A stretch of DNA of 64,000 nucleotides from Herbaspirillum sp. DW155 (GTDB lineage Bacteria > Pseudomonadota > Gammaproteobacteria > Burkholderiales > Burkholderiaceae_D): the NCBI RefSeq assembly GCF_037076565.1, contig NZ_AP029028.1:806001-870000 (forward strand). Direction: 5' to 3'. The notes beneath the pieces were generated by a model. The model had not been told where the DNA came from and made no database searches. It worked only from the letters and a program-made list of their open reading frames with translations. Both the position numbers and the translations under genes were made by a program. Shown here piece after piece: positions 8,632-18,498 of the stretch (positions within the stretch are counted from its first letter, which is position 1; each line of letters opens with the position of its first letter).

Positions 8632-9696
8632 TTACGCGATTGAGGCGTTGGTAGTGTCTTCCTGTCGCTGTGGCGGCCGCAACTCATCCAGCGGCCAGCG
8701 CGGACGCACACCGAAGCCGTATTCCTTGCGCGCCGCACCCGGTTCTTCGCGCAGACGCATGGCACCGGCGAAGGCGATCATGGCACCGTTGTCGGTGCAG
8801 AACTGCAATTCCGGATAGAACACTTCATAACGCCGCTTGGCCGCCGCTGCATTCAGGGCTGCACGCAGCTGTGCATTGGCACCCACGCCGCCGGCGATGA
8901 CCAGACGCTTCAGGTTGGTCTGTTTCAGGGCCGTCATGCACTTGGCCACCAGCACTTCCACGATGGCATCGACGAAACCGCGCGCGATGTTGGCCTTGTC
9001 CTGTTCGCAGATGTTGGCGCTGTGCTGCTTGACCACGGTGAGCACTGCCGTCTTCAATCCCGAGAAACTGAAATCGAGATTCTTGGAATGCAGCATCGGT
9101 CGCGGCAATTGATAAGCATTCGGGTCGCCGAACTCGGCCAGACGCGAGATCGCCGGACCGCCCGGGTAGCCCAGGCCCAGCAGTTTGGCCGACTTGTCAA
9201 AGGCTTCGCCGGCCGCATCATCCAGGGTTTCTCCGAGCAGTTCATAACGGCCCACGCCATCCACGCGCATCAACTGCGTATGCCCGCCCGAGACCAGCAG
9301 GGCGATGAAGGGAAAGCGCGGCGGCTTGCTCGCCAGCAGGGGCGAGAGCAGGTGGCCCTCCAGGTGATGGATGCCCAGCACGGGCTTGTCCAGCGCCAGG
9401 CCCAGACCGCAGGCCACCGAGGCACCCACCAGCAGCGCGCCGGCCAGGCCCGGTCCCTGCGTATAGGCGATGGCATCGATGTCGCCGGCTTGCACCCGGG
9501 CATCGGTCAGGGTTTGCGTGAGCAGGGGAATGGCGCGGCGGATGTGGTCGCGCGAGGCCAGCTCGGGGACCACGCCGCCATATTCCTGATGCATGGCAAC
9601 CTGCGAATGCAGGGCATGGGCCAGGAGGCCGCGCTCGGTGTCGTACAGAGCGAGACCGGTTTCGTCACAGGAAGATTCGACGCCGAGAACTAACAT
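8632..9696 (-). CDS. tsaD: tRNA N6-adenosine threonylcarbamoyltransferase TsaD
   Basis: This 354-residue enzyme transfers threonylcarbamoyl to A37 of ANN-decoding tRNAs, working with TsaB, TsaC and TsaE. It starts [16 protein letters not shown], has [12 protein letters not shown] near residue 36, and carries the metal-binding histidines in [13 protein letters not shown] near 107-119. The ATPase-like motif SGGHTQL and the C-terminal [12 protein letters not shown] are also present. The ATG at 9696 is preferred over one 54 bases upstream because family proteins start at [16 protein letters not shown] box on this strand (9758-9763) is a possible -10. Confidence 0.96.
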   Translation of the reverse strand: MLVLGVESSCDETGLALYDTERGLLAHALHSQVAMHQEYGGVVPELASRDHIRRAIPLLTQTLTDARVQAGDIDAIAYTQGPGLAGALLVGASVACGLGLALDKPVLGIHHLEGHLLSPLLASKPPRFPFIALLVSGGHTQLMRVDGVGRYELLGETLDDAAGEAFDKSAKLLGLGYPGGPAISRLAEFGDPNAYQLPRPMLHSKNLDFSFSGLKTAVLTVVKQHSANICEQDKANIARGFVDAIVEVLVAKCMTALKQTNLKRLVIAGGVGANAQLRAALNAAAAKRRYEVFYPELQFCTDNGAMIAFAGAMRLREEPGAARKEYGFGVRPRWPLDELRPPQRQEDTTNASIA

Positions 9697-9827
9697 GGGG
9701 ATGGACTCAATGAAGCCGCCGCACCCGCGCCCGTATGGGCTGCGCGGCAAAGGCGCTATTGTAATGGAAAGCCGCCGCGCAAGCGCCCCGGCTGCGGCAG
9801 GCGGCGGTTTTGGTGTACCCTTCGGCC

Positions 9828-10826
9828 ATGCAAAACGATGCCCCCATTCCTGTTTCTGCTCCGGCTGCGGCCGTCGAGCCCGCCCCCTTCGCTGCCGCCC
9901 GTTTCATCAAGGAAATCGGACGTGGCAAGGATGGTGCACGCAGTCTCTCGCGCGAGGATGCGCAATTGATGTATGCGGCCATGCTCGACGGCCGCGTGAG
10001 TGACCTCGAACTGGGCGCCATCCTCCTGGCCATGCGCATCAAGGGCGAATCGGTCGAAGAGATTGCCGGCTTCCTGGCCGCCGCCGAGGCATCCTTCACG
10101 CCGCTGCGCGCGCCGACGGGCAGTTATGCCCCGGTGGTGCTGCCCAGCTACAACGGCTCGCGCAAGATGGCCAACCTGACCCCGCTGTTGTGCATGCTGC
10201 TGGTGCGCCGGGGTGTGCCGGTGCTGATGCATGGCGTGACACACGACCCGCAGCGCGTGACCAGCGCCGAGATATTCAGCGCATTGGGCCTGGCCCATGC
10301 GCAATCGGCTGCCGAGGCCGAAGCGCTGATGGCCGCCGGCCAGCCGGCCTTCATTCCCATCGCGGCCCTGGCACCGGCCATCGCCCGTCTGCTGGGCATG
10401 CGCACGATATTGGGCGTGCGCAACTCCACCCATACGCTGGTCAAGATCATGCAGCCGTTCGCGCAACCGGCGCTGCGTCTGACGTCCTACACCCATCCCG
10501 AATACCTGGAGATGCTGACCGACTACTTCAGTCACGCCGCCCCGCATGATCGCGGCGATGCCTTCCTGATGCGCGGCACCGAAGGCGAGACCGTGGCCAA
10601 TGCGCGGCGCGCGCAGCGCATCGACTGGTTCAGCCGTGGCACGCGCACCGTGCTGGTGGAAAAGCAGACGGTGGCCGAAGACCTGCCCGATCTTCCCGAG
10701 GGACGTGATGCGGCCACTACGGCCGACTGGATTCGCGAAGTGCTGGATGGTCGCCGGCCGGTGCCCGAAGCCATCGTCGAGCAGGTGGAGCACTGCGTGG
10801 ATGTGGCCGCGCGCATAGGCCGGTGA
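9828..10826 (+). CDS. ybiB: DNA-binding protein YbiB (anthranilate phosphoribosyltransferase-like fold)
   Basis: This 332-residue protein has the glycosyltransferase family 3 layout: an N-terminal helical domain ([33 protein letters not shown]) and a C-terminal nucleotide-binding-like domain with [14 protein letters not shown] near residue 105. It lacks the GTGGD phosphoribosyl-pyrophosphate loop of TrpD and matches YbiB, a family that binds nucleic acid with little sequence specificity and is not a biosynthetic enzyme. ATG 9828 follows a TTG in-frame start six codons upstream that has no ribosome-binding site. It is divergent from tsaD. Confidence 0.85.
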   Translation: MQNDAPIPVSAPAAAVEPAPFAAARFIKEIGRGKDGARSLSREDAQLMYAAMLDGRVSDLELGAILLAMRIKGESVEEIAGFLAAAEASFTPLRAPTGSYAPVVLPSYNGSRKMANLTPLLCMLLVRRGVPVLMHGVTHDPQRVTSAEIFSALGLAHAQSAAEAEALMAAGQPAFIPIAALAPAIARLLGMRTILGVRNSTHTLVKIMQPFAQPALRLTSYTHPEYLEMLTDYFSHAAPHDRGDAFLMRGTEGETVANARRAQRIDWFSRGTRTVLVEKQTVAEDLPDLPEGRDAATTADWIREVLDGRRPVPEAIVEQVEHCVDVAARIGR

Positions 10827-11052
10827 GTGAAGGCGGCGTGGGCGTTTTGCCACACGCCATCCTGCGCGGCGAGATGCTGACGCCCTGGCAGGCAGCAGCG
10901 TGTGACCGGAGTGCGGCTTGCGGCCGTGGCACGCGTGGTGCAGGGCCGGAGCAAGCGGGAAAATGCAGTGGTGCAGGCAAGATCCCAGGGGTAGCGGGAT
11001 CGTGATTGGTCAGAGGCGCAAAGCTCGGGGGAGTGACCGGGTGAGGGCGTTT

Positions 11053-11511
11053 TCAGTTGCGCGGACGGCGGCGCGCGGTGCTGGTGGTCTTGGTCGGCGT
11101 ACTGGCTTTTTCGCTGGCCTGCAGGGCGACCTGGGCAAAGGCGAAGATGACTTCCTTGACGATCTTGCGTTGCGGCGCGGGCAGGTTGATGAAGGCTTCG
11201 AAGGCTTCGCGCTCGCGGTAGCCGATGGCTTCTTCCCAACGCGCGCGGCGCTTGTCGATGCGCTTGCCGATCTCTTCGCCGAAGCGCAGATGCTGGGGGG
11301 TGACGATGAGCCATTCGGCCAGCGTTTCCAGCTTGTCCTGCTTGGGCATGGACTCGCCCAGCAGCCAGCGACGCACGCCATGCAAGGTCATCGGCTTGCC
11401 CCAGTAACGCAGATTGAATTCCCGTTCCAGAACGGCGGGCTTGGGTTCGTATCCAGCTTTTTCCATCGCTGCGCGCAGGCGCTTTGCGAATTTTTGATTG
11501 GCGGTTTCCAT
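11053..11511 (-). CDS. Small helix-turn-helix-like regulator, basic C-terminus
   Basis: This 152-residue protein begins METANQKFAKRLRAAMEKAGYE, resembling the first helices of a Cro/C1 (XRE) domain. A long insert (FNLRYWGKPMTLHGVRRWL) precedes the recognition-helix region, and LAEWLIVTPQHLRFGEE closes the domain near residue 83. The middle is helical and the tail (about 130-152) is rich in threonine, lysine and arginine. I know similar architecture only as uncharacterised XRE-type regulators in Betaproteobacteria; target and signal are unknown. An in-frame GTG at 11538 is an alternative start. It is a lone gene between two gene-poor stretches. Confidence 0.6.
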   Translation of the reverse strand: METANQKFAKRLRAAMEKAGYEPKPAVLEREFNLRYWGKPMTLHGVRRWLLGESMPKQDKLETLAEWLIVTPQHLRFGEEIGKRIDKRRARWEEAIGYREREAFEAFINLPAPQRKIVKEVIFAFAQVALQASEKASTPTKTTSTARRRPRN

Positions 11512-12498
11512 GATTTCGAAGGTACTTTGACGTAGCACTTTCCGGGGTACGTTTGCCTTTGGGGTGAGTTACGCAGCAAGCGTGATTTATACTCACTGGT
11601 CGAAAATGGCGCGCCATCGGTGCAGCAGCAGCCCGTGGGCCAGCCCGCTGAGGCAATGCCGGCAAGCATTTCCGGCCGGTGGGAAAGTTGTCATGCACAA
11701 GTCTCCGGTGCACTGCCTGGTCGATGGCGCTGCCGCATTTTGCACCCTGGCACGTAGGCAGACATCAGGTCATCAGGCCAGTACAAGTACGTCATCCGGC
11801 GTGATACTGATAGCGCGGTTCCGAGATGGCGTGTGCGCAGCGGGTCAGGCAATGTCAGTTTGTAATGTCTGCATTGTCGGCCCAGAAGTCTTTTCTGTGC
11901 GACGGTGCCGGGCAATTATTTAAGGCTTGTGTCCGCAGCGAGACAATGAGATCTGCGCTTGCGGCAGTGACGCAGCGCGGTATTTCTGGTCCGAAGCGCG
12001 CTAGAATAGCGGCATATCGAAAAGGGGCACCGGTCATCCGGTGGATAAACAGCCGATATCTTTCCCGTCCCGTGAGGATGTGTTTATTAGATAATCGGCG
12101 CCATCCTCTTCAGGGGCATCAACGAACCGGAACTTGCCGGGCAGTCACACAAGCATCACGCTGGTTGAATCAAATCGAACAACTCAAAGAAGTCAGCAGC
12201 ATTTCTGTAGTACGTTTTTGTTACGTAACTTTTTGAGGTTCCCGGAACGTCTCCGGCGCGCGTCGTGGTAGCGGCATGTCTTTTGCCACTGACGAAGCGG
12301 GCCGATTCGTTCCTGGATGGAACGCGGCGACCCGTTGGTGTGCAACGGCGATCGACTGACGTCCTGCGGCCCGCTGCGCCATGTTGCCAGCACGGGCGCC
12401 GCCAGGACGGACCGGCCGCGATACCGAGCAGGCGTTCTTTCCTGCGGGCTCCCAGCGATCGCCCGCGTGGAGGGTGCGCACCCGAGCCAGGTTCTACA
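11512..12498 (+). other. Long gene-free region (987 bases)
   Basis: Open frames here (for example 11826-12236 and 11564-11923) show no family resemblance and odd composition, so no gene is called. It holds possible promoter pieces: TAGAAT near 12001 on the plus strand, TATAAA near 11587 read leftward for the regulator, and a TTACGTAA palindrome near 12219-12226. It presumably carries the control region of the GGDEF-EAL gene. Confidence 0.6.
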
Positions 12499-14601
12499 AT
12501 GTCAGCTTCCTTTCATTTCCTGCTGTTGGCCTTTGCCTTGCTGGTTGCCAGCCTTTCGGCCTACGCGGCGCTGGAGGTCTCCGAGCGCATCGTGCTGCAG
12601 GAAGCCCAGCATCGGCGGATCTGGCTCTCGGTGGGGGCGGCCGTGTTTGGCGTGGGCGTGTGGGGGGCCATGCTGCTGACGGTGGCCTCGGTGGATGCGC
12701 CGATGACCATCGGCTTCGATGCGCGCCTGGTGGTGTTGGCGCTGCTGCTGTGCCTGACCAGCGCCTTTTATCTGATGTATCTGACCGGCATGCGGCGTCC
12801 CCATCCGGCCCGCCTGGTCATTGGCGGACTGACCGTGGGGGCGGCCTTCAGTGCGGCTTTCTACATCGCGCTCAAGTCCATGACGCTGGTGCCGCCCCTG
12901 CTGTATCACGCGCCTTCGCTGGCCGTGGCGCTGGTGGTGTCGGAAGTGGTGGCGGTGTTCATCGTCACGCTTTTTTCTGCCAGCAACGGGCGCAAGCCCA
13001 TGGCCGGCTCCCTCAACTCGCAGCAGGCGCGGCGCGTGCTGGCCGCCCTGCTGGTGGGCGCCGGACTGGTCTCGGCGACGGTGGCCGGGCTGCGTGCGCT
13101 GCTGATCGACCCGCAGGCACAAAGCATGAGCGCCGGGGGCATCACCCGCGAGCACCTGGTCAATGGCCTGGTGTTCCTGGCCTTCCTTGCCATGGCGCTG
13201 GCGCTGGTGGTCAGCGGCGTGCAGCGCAACGAAGTCCTCAAGAAGATCGTCGGTCGCACCAATGACAAGCTCCTGCACTTTGCCACCCATGATGTGCTGA
13301 CCGGCCTGCCCAATCGCGCCTTGCTGTCGGACCGCATCCAGCATGCGGTGGAGGTGGCACGCCGCAATGGCAAGCCGTTCGCGGTCCTGTTCATGGACCT
13401 CGATGGATTCAAGGCCATCAACGATTCACTCGGCCACGCCGTGGGGGACGGTCTGTTGGTAGCAGTGGCGCAACGCATCCGTGCCTGCATCCGTGGCGAG
13501 GACATGGTGGCGCGCATCGGTGGCGACGAGTTCGTGGTGGTGATGAGCAACCTGTCTTCGCCCGAGGTGGTGGAACAGCTCGCCGAAAACATCCTGGCTG
13601 CGCTGCGCCAGGATTTCCAGGTCGAGGATTCGCCCTTGCGGGTGACTTCCAGCATCGGCATCGCGGTCTATCCCAACAGCGGCGAGTCGGTCGACACCCT
13701 GATGAAAAACGCCGATGCCGCCATGTATGAAGCCAAGCAGAGCGGGCGCAATACCTATCGCTTCTTCGAACCGGCCATGCATGCCAGCGCGATGCGCCAT
13801 CTGCAGGTGCGGCAGGCGCTGCAGCAAGCCATCGACCAAGAGCAGTTCCGCCTGCACTTCCAGCCCAAGTATCGCGGTGGCGGCAAGGAACTGACCGGCC
13901 TGGAAGCGCTGCTGCGCTGGCATCATCCTGAGCTGGGCGAGATGGCGCCCGCAGAATTCATCCCCATTGCCGAGCGCTCGGGGCAGATTCTTTACATCGG
14001 CGACTGGGTATTGCAGGCTGTCTGCGCACAGATCGGGCGTTGGGATGCGGTCGGCATGAAGCCGGTCAAGGTAGCGCTGAACCTGTCGCCGCTGCAGATG
14101 CGCACTGACCTGGTGGAGCGCATCCTGAAGGTGGTCAGCGCGGCCGGCATCGCGCCGCAGCGGCTGATGTTCGAGATCACCGAAACGGCGGCCATGAAGG
14201 ATGTGGAGCGCACCACGCGGGTGGTGCGTGAACTGCAGTCACTGGGCTTCGACATCGCCATCGACGATTTCGGTACCGGCTATTCCAGCCTGGCCTATCT
14301 GGCGCAATTCCACTGCCGGCAGGTCAAGATCGACCGCTTCTTCACCTCGCGCCTGGACCTGGACGATCACTCGGGACGCGCCATCGTGGCCGCCATCATC
14401 GCGCTGGCGCACGCGCTGCAGATGGAAGTGGTGGCCGAAGGTGTGGAGACCGAAGGTCAGCTGCGCGAACTGCAGCAGCTGCATTGTGATCAGGTGCAGG
14501 GCTTCCTGCTGGGACGGCCGGACGAGGCGCTGAGCGTGCCCGGTCTGGTCGATGCCAGCAATGACGACCTGTTTGCCGCCGGCAACGTGATCAAACGCTG
14601 A
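12499..14601 (+). CDS. MHYT-like membrane sensor with GGDEF and EAL domains
   Basis: This 700-residue protein turns over cyclic di-GMP. The N-terminal seven or so membrane helices (about residues 5-245) start FLLLAFALLVASLSAYAALE, typical of the MHYT sensor family, which may bind metal and sense gases. The diguanylate cyclase domain (about 260-425) has FMDLDGFKAINDSLGH and an intact GGDEF active site. The phosphodiesterase domain (about 445-690) has the EAL motif in LEALLRWHHPELG, plus DDFGTGYSSL and VVAEGVET, so both activities look possible. The ATG at 12499 places the start directly before the first helix. Its end overlaps the converging MATE gene by 11 bases. Confidence 0.88.
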   Translation: MSASFHFLLLAFALLVASLSAYAALEVSERIVLQEAQHRRIWLSVGAAVFGVGVWGAMLLTVASVDAPMTIGFDARLVVLALLLCLTSAFYLMYLTGMRRPHPARLVIGGLTVGAAFSAAFYIALKSMTLVPPLLYHAPSLAVALVVSEVVAVFIVTLFSASNGRKPMAGSLNSQQARRVLAALLVGAGLVSATVAGLRALLIDPQAQSMSAGGITREHLVNGLVFLAFLAMALALVVSGVQRNEVLKKIVGRTNDKLLHFATHDVLTGLPNRALLSDRIQHAVEVARRNGKPFAVLFMDLDGFKAINDSLGHAVGDGLLVAVAQRIRACIRGEDMVARIGGDEFVVVMSNLSSPEVVEQLAENILAALRQDFQVEDSPLRVTSSIGIAVYPNSGESVDTLMKNADAAMYEAKQSGRNTYRFFEPAMHASAMRHLQVRQALQQAIDQEQFRLHFQPKYRGGGKELTGLEALLRWHHPELGEMAPAEFIPIAERSGQILYIGDWVLQAVCAQIGRWDAVGMKPVKVALNLSPLQMRTDLVERILKVVSAAGIAPQRLMFEITETAAMKDVERTTRVVRELQSLGFDIAIDDFGTGYSSLAYLAQFHCRQVKIDRFFTSRLDLDDHSGRAIVAAIIALAHALQMEVVAEGVETEGQLRELQQLHCDQVQGFLLGRPDEALSVPGLVDASNDDLFAAGNVIKR

Positions 14602-15982
14602 GCTCGCCGCGCTGTGCGCGGCGCTGGATCACGCGCAGATAGACCAGCAGGCCCACGGCCACCAGACCCAGGCTGAGGCTGTTGGCCAGCCAGAAGCCGG
14701 ACGGGCCGCGCAAGGCAGGCGGGGTCATGCCCAGCGGGTCCAGTCCCAGCAGATAACCCCCGCCCACGCCGACGCCCCACAGGGTCACTGCGTAGATCAC
14801 GGTGGGCACTACCGCCACCTTGTAGGCACGCAGCACGAAGGCGGTGGTGACCTGCAGGGAATCGAAGAGCTGGTAGAAGGCGATGTAGAGGAACAGCGGC
14901 AGCGCCGCAGCGATGATCACCGGGTCGGGCGTGTAGGCGCGAATGATGTGCTCGCGCAGGAACCAGACCATCACGCCGATCACCATCGAGAGCAATACCG
15001 CCAGGCGGATACCGGCCCGGCCGATCTTCTTGGCCTGCGCCATGTTGCCGCCACCGATGGCTTGTGCCACCAGGGTACTGGTGGCGCCGGCAATGGACAG
15101 CGGCAGCATGTAGAGCACCGTGCCGACGTTGGCCGTGATCTGGTGGCCCGCCACCGGCACCGCTCCCAGGCGCGCGATGAAGACGGCCATCAGCGTAAAT
15201 GCGGTGACTTCGATGAAATAGGACATGCCAATCGGAATGCCCAGCCGCAGCAGCGTGCGCTGGCTGCGCCAGGAGGGCGCGACGAAGCCGCTGCCAAAGA
15301 GCTTCAGCGGGCGATACAGCGGCAGGCGCGCAACCAGCAGCCACGCGGCGATCATCATCAGCCAGGCGATCAGGGTGGTGGCAATGGCGCAGCCGGGGCC
15401 GCCAAAGGCCGGTAGTCCCAGGCCGCCGAAGATGAGCAGCGCGTTCAGGGGGAGCTTCAGCAACAGGCCGCCCAGCTGCAGGGCCATGACCATCTTGGGC
15501 CGGGCCAGTGCCGTGTTGAGCGAGGAGTAGACGCGGAAGAGCAGCGTGGCCGGCAGCGCCAGCGCTTCGATGCGCAGATACAGGGTGGCTTTTTCCACCA
15601 GCTCCGGCGAGGCCTTGGCCAAGGCCAGGATCAGCGGAGAAAACATCAGCACCAGCGAACCGACCAGCGAGAGCAGCACGGCCAGCCACATGCCCTGCTT
15701 GACCTCATGGCCGATCTCGTCCACCCGGCCGGCACCGAAGAGTTGCCCGATGGTCGGTTGCAGGGCTTGCAGCACGCCCGACAAGCCGACGAACACGCTC
15801 ACGTAGATCGACACCCCCAGCGCCAGTGCGCCCAGGTCCAGCGCAGAAAAACGTGAGACCATGGCAGTATCGATCACGCCGTTGGCGATGATGGCCAGCT
15901 GGCCGATCAGCATCGGCCAGGCCAGCCGCGCAATGCGGCCGACGTGATGGCGGGAGCTGTGGACGGGCAGTTCTGTCCTCAC
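14591..15982 (-). CDS. MATE-family multidrug/toxin exporter
   Basis: This 463-residue membrane protein has about 12 helices in two similar halves, the MATE layout. Landmarks are RIARLAWPMLIGQLA at the start, MVSRFSALDLGALALG near residue 50, LQPTIGQLFGAGR near 85, and in the second half GHQITANVGTVLYMLPL and AQAIGGGN. It exports cationic compounds in exchange for sodium or protons. Translation is taken from the GTG at 15982, 16 bases after the glycosyltransferase stop and preceded by GAGG; longer frames run into the upstream gene. The two genes probably share a transcript. Confidence 0.88.
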   Translation of the reverse strand: MRTELPVHSSRHHVGRIARLAWPMLIGQLAIIANGVIDTAMVSRFSALDLGALALGVSIYVSVFVGLSGVLQALQPTIGQLFGAGRVDEIGHEVKQGMWLAVLLSLVGSLVLMFSPLILALAKASPELVEKATLYLRIEALALPATLLFRVYSSLNTALARPKMVMALQLGGLLLKLPLNALLIFGGLGLPAFGGPGCAIATTLIAWLMMIAAWLLVARLPLYRPLKLFGSGFVAPSWRSQRTLLRLGIPIGMSYFIEVTAFTLMAVFIARLGAVPVAGHQITANVGTVLYMLPLSIAGATSTLVAQAIGGGNMAQAKKIGRAGIRLAVLLSMVIGVMVWFLREHIIRAYTPDPVIIAAALPLFLYIAFYQLFDSLQVTTAFVLRAYKVAVVPTVIYAVTLWGVGVGGGYLLGLDPLGMTPPALRGPSGFWLANSLSLGLVAVGLLVYLRVIQRRAQRGELSV

Positions 15983-15998
15983 GCGCGCAGGCCTCGGA

Positions 15999-17723
15999 TC
16001 AGCGGTCGGCACGGCGATACAGCCGGAATCGTTCATCGCGGTCCGAGGGGCGGCGACCTTCCCAGACCATGCGCCAGTTGCCGGGGTATTGACGCAGCAT
16101 GAGCGAGGCATCCTGATTGCTGATGTCATCCTGCAGCAGCAGGTAGTCGCAGCTCTGGTCGCGTTCGTCGGCAAAGCGCACGTTGCCGAAGTAGGCGAAG
16201 GACGCGCGCTGGGCCGGACCGACGTTGGTCTGCACGCACTGCTTGACCGAGCCCAGTTTCGATTCGATCTGTTCGGCTACGCCCGCGTAGCTCTTGCCGT
16301 AGTTGACCCAGGGCAGCCACAGCGTCATCAGCAGGACCCAGCACAGGATCACGCCGCCCGAAGACAGCACCACGGCACGCCACAGCACCGAGGGACGACG
16401 CGAGATGCGCCAGTGCACGACCACGATCCAGGCGATGGTAGCAGCGACGGCGATGGCCAGCGAGATCCAGGCGAAGCCTGGTTTGAAGCCGGGCGCGAGC
16501 TTGTAGGCATTGCGTGCGATCTGGGCAGGCCAGCCGGTTTCCTTGGCGATCCAGCCGATCCAGATGAAGGCGGCCGAGGTGGTCAGGGTCATCACCGAGA
16601 ACCAGTCCACCGCATTGATGGCACCGCGCTTCATGGTCGGCAGGCCGAAGGCAGCCAGGATCGCCAGCGCCGGCAGCAGCGGCAGCAGCATGCCCTCTTC
16701 GCGATGGACGTTGATCAGCAGCAGCAGCGTGATGGGGATCAGGAAGGCCAGCGGCAGCGCGATATGCAGCGAGCCCAGCTGGCGCCGCCAGGCGTACAGT
16801 GCCCAGCCCGCAAACGGCCAGGCCGGCCAGGCGAACCAGACGCCGTACTTGCCGAGGAAGGCCAGCGTGGCGAAGGTGGGGCGGTTCAACTGGTAGATGT
16901 TCCAGCTCATCCACAGCTCGAACTGGCTGGCGGCCTCGGCTGGAATCAGCTGGTGCAGCGCGACCACCCAGGCGGCGCTGATGAGCAGGGCCAGGGGCAG
17001 GGTCAGCAACAGCAACAGGCCCAGTGCACGGAGATCCTTGCGCAGTGCCGCCAGCAGCAGCAGCGCGATCAGCACGCCCACCGGCAGCAGCCAGCCATAG
17101 GTCAGCACCAGCATGCCCAGGGCCAGGCCCAGCCAGATACCGTGGCGCCGCTTGCCGCCATCGAACACGCGCGCCGCGCCGAACATGGCGTAGGCCACCA
17201 GGGCGATTTGCAGGGTCTTGGGGCTGGTCTCGTGGCTGTGCAGCAGCAGGCCGAGGAAACCGAGATAGATCAGGAAGGCGCCATCGGCCAGGGTGCGGCC
17301 GAAATCCTTGGGTTCGGGCTGGCCACCGAAGGCCAGCTTCAACGGCTGCGCCTCGCCACGGCGGCCCAGCAGATAGGTGGTGTACCAGATCGACATTGAG
17401 CCGACCAGGAAGCAGCCCACGACCGAGATGCGCGCGGCCAGCGGGTCGCCCAGCAGCCAGCCGAAGAGCTTGATGCAGATCGCCCCGAACCAGTAGGCCA
17501 GCGGGCTCTCGGCCGGCAGCGGCAGGCCGGCCACGTTGGGCGTGAGCCAGTCGGCCAGATGGCCGTGCGCCATGGTCCACATGATGCCGAAGCTGGTGGC
17601 GTCCTCGTTCTTCCAGGGATCGCGGCCGATCAGGCCGGGCAGGATGTAGAGGAGGGCGAGCGCAAAGAGGACCATGCGCGGAAGCACATTGGTCGCTGCG
17701 GCGGGAAGACGGACTGGCTTCAT
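15999..17723 (-). CDS. ArnT-like membrane glycosyltransferase (GT39/GT83 family)
   Basis: This 574-residue protein has about 11-12 membrane helices and the GT-C features of the ArnT/PMT group: an early GRDPWKNEDATSFGIMW loop with the acidic catalytic region (residues about 34-50), PLPAESPLAYW near 70, and a C-terminal soluble domain from about 490. ArnT moves 4-amino-4-deoxyarabinose from undecaprenyl phosphate to lipid A, but here no arn biosynthesis genes are adjacent, so the sugar donor and acceptor are open. A TTG lies just before the ATG chosen at 17723. It is co-directional with the MATE gene. Confidence 0.8.
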   Translation of the reverse strand: MKPVRLPAAATNVLPRMVLFALALLYILPGLIGRDPWKNEDATSFGIMWTMAHGHLADWLTPNVAGLPLPAESPLAYWFGAICIKLFGWLLGDPLAARISVVGCFLVGSMSIWYTTYLLGRRGEAQPLKLAFGGQPEPKDFGRTLADGAFLIYLGFLGLLLHSHETSPKTLQIALVAYAMFGAARVFDGGKRRHGIWLGLALGMLVLTYGWLLPVGVLIALLLLAALRKDLRALGLLLLLTLPLALLISAAWVVALHQLIPAEAASQFELWMSWNIYQLNRPTFATLAFLGKYGVWFAWPAWPFAGWALYAWRRQLGSLHIALPLAFLIPITLLLLINVHREEGMLLPLLPALAILAAFGLPTMKRGAINAVDWFSVMTLTTSAAFIWIGWIAKETGWPAQIARNAYKLAPGFKPGFAWISLAIAVAATIAWIVVVHWRISRRPSVLWRAVVLSSGGVILCWVLLMTLWLPWVNYGKSYAGVAEQIESKLGSVKQCVQTNVGPAQRASFAYFGNVRFADERDQSCDYLLLQDDISNQDASLMLRQYPGNWRMVWEGRRPSDRDERFRLYRRADR

Positions 17724-17919
17724 CAAGATCTTGTTGCTCTTGTTCTGTGCTGCGTGGTGAGTGGTACGCCAGCCGGACTGGTCTGCGCGATGCTTGCCGT
17801 TGTATTCGGCTTTGGACTTTTTTTGCAGGCCCTATTGTGCAGGAAAACCCGGTAAAAAGTTGTTTCAGTCTGCTACATCGTGGTGCAGGCGCGGCCTGAT
17901 CGCCACCGAAGATCAAAAC

Positions 17920-17947
17920 AAAAAAGGCAGCCGGAGCTGCCTTTTTT
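17920..17947 (-). terminator. Terminator of rpmE2
   Basis: GGCAGC and GCTGCC form a stem around CGGA, flanked by six A on the left and six T on the right. It serves rpmE2 leftward, and its symmetry would also terminate rightward transcripts. Confidence 0.85.
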
Positions 17948-17961
17948 GAGGGAAGTAAGGA

Positions 17962-18231
17962 TTACGCCTTCGAGACAGCAGTCTTCGAACCGACGGAACC
18001 GAACTTCTGGCGGAACTTCTCGACGCGGCCAGCGGTGTCGACGATCTTGTGCTTGCCGGTGTAGAACGGGTGCGATTCGGAGGACACTTCGATCTTCACC
18101 AGGGGATATTGCTTGCCTTCGAACTCGGCGGTTTCGCGGGTGCCGATGGTCGAGCGGGTGACGAACTTGAAGTCGTTCGACATGTCGTGGAACAGGACTT
18201 CGCGGTAATCCGGGTGGATGCCTTCTTTCAT
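17962..18231 (-). CDS. rpmE2: 50S ribosomal protein L31 type B
   Basis: This 89-residue protein begins [17 protein letters not shown] and includes [20 protein letters not shown], diagnostic for L31. It has no zinc-binding cysteines, which places it in the type B (zinc-free) class that replaces the zinc form in many bacteria when zinc is scarce. The ATG at 18231, preceded by TTGAGG, is chosen over upstream in-frame codons because the family starts MKEGIHP. A possible promoter reads leftward, with TTGACC (18356-18361) and TATAAT (18331-18336). Confidence 0.95.
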   Translation of the reverse strand: MKEGIHPDYREVLFHDMSNDFKFVTRSTIGTRETAEFEGKQYPLVKIEVSSESHPFYTGKHKIVDTAGRVEKFRQKFGSVGSKTAVSKA

Positions 18232-18330
18232 GATTGCCTCAAGAGTAGTTTGGTAGCCAATCGCCACTTCGTCGGTCGCCTTGCTTCTTGACCCGATTGA
18301 TGATCACTTGCCGGTTTGGAAAAGTCCGAA

Positions 18331-18361
18331 ATTATACAGTGATATCAGGGGCTTGGGTCAA
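18331..18361 (-). promoter_or_regulatory. Putative promoter of rpmE2
   Basis: Read leftward, TTGACC (18356-18361) and a perfect TATAAT (18331-18336) are separated by 19 bases, slightly longer than optimal. It lies 100 bases before the rpmE2 ATG. Confidence 0.45.
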
Positions 18362-18437
18362 GGCGGCCCCGCCGGCTTCCCCTGGCGACGTGGTTTTTCA
18401 GTTGAAAATACGTGCTTATTGTTGCTGCACGGTCAAT

Positions 18438-18469
18438 AAAAAACGGCATGCCCGGGAAGGGGCATGCCG
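18438..18469 (-). terminator. Terminator of rho
   Basis: CGGCATGCCC and GGGCATGCCG form a perfect 10-bp stem with a six-base loop. Read leftward, the stem is followed by six T. It lies 30 bases after the rho stop codon. Confidence 0.9.
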
Positions 18470-18498
18470 TCTTTGGACCACCGAACGGTGCCTGGTGC

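Noticed and set aside
11564-12236. Open frames in the gap before the GGDEF-EAL gene
   Set aside because: Cysteine/arginine-rich with no conserved motif and no ribosome-binding site.
16089-17399. Long plus-strand frame opposite the ArnT-like gene
   Set aside because: Composition is glutamine/arginine-rich and repetitive, the usual antisense artefact of a GC-rich membrane protein gene.
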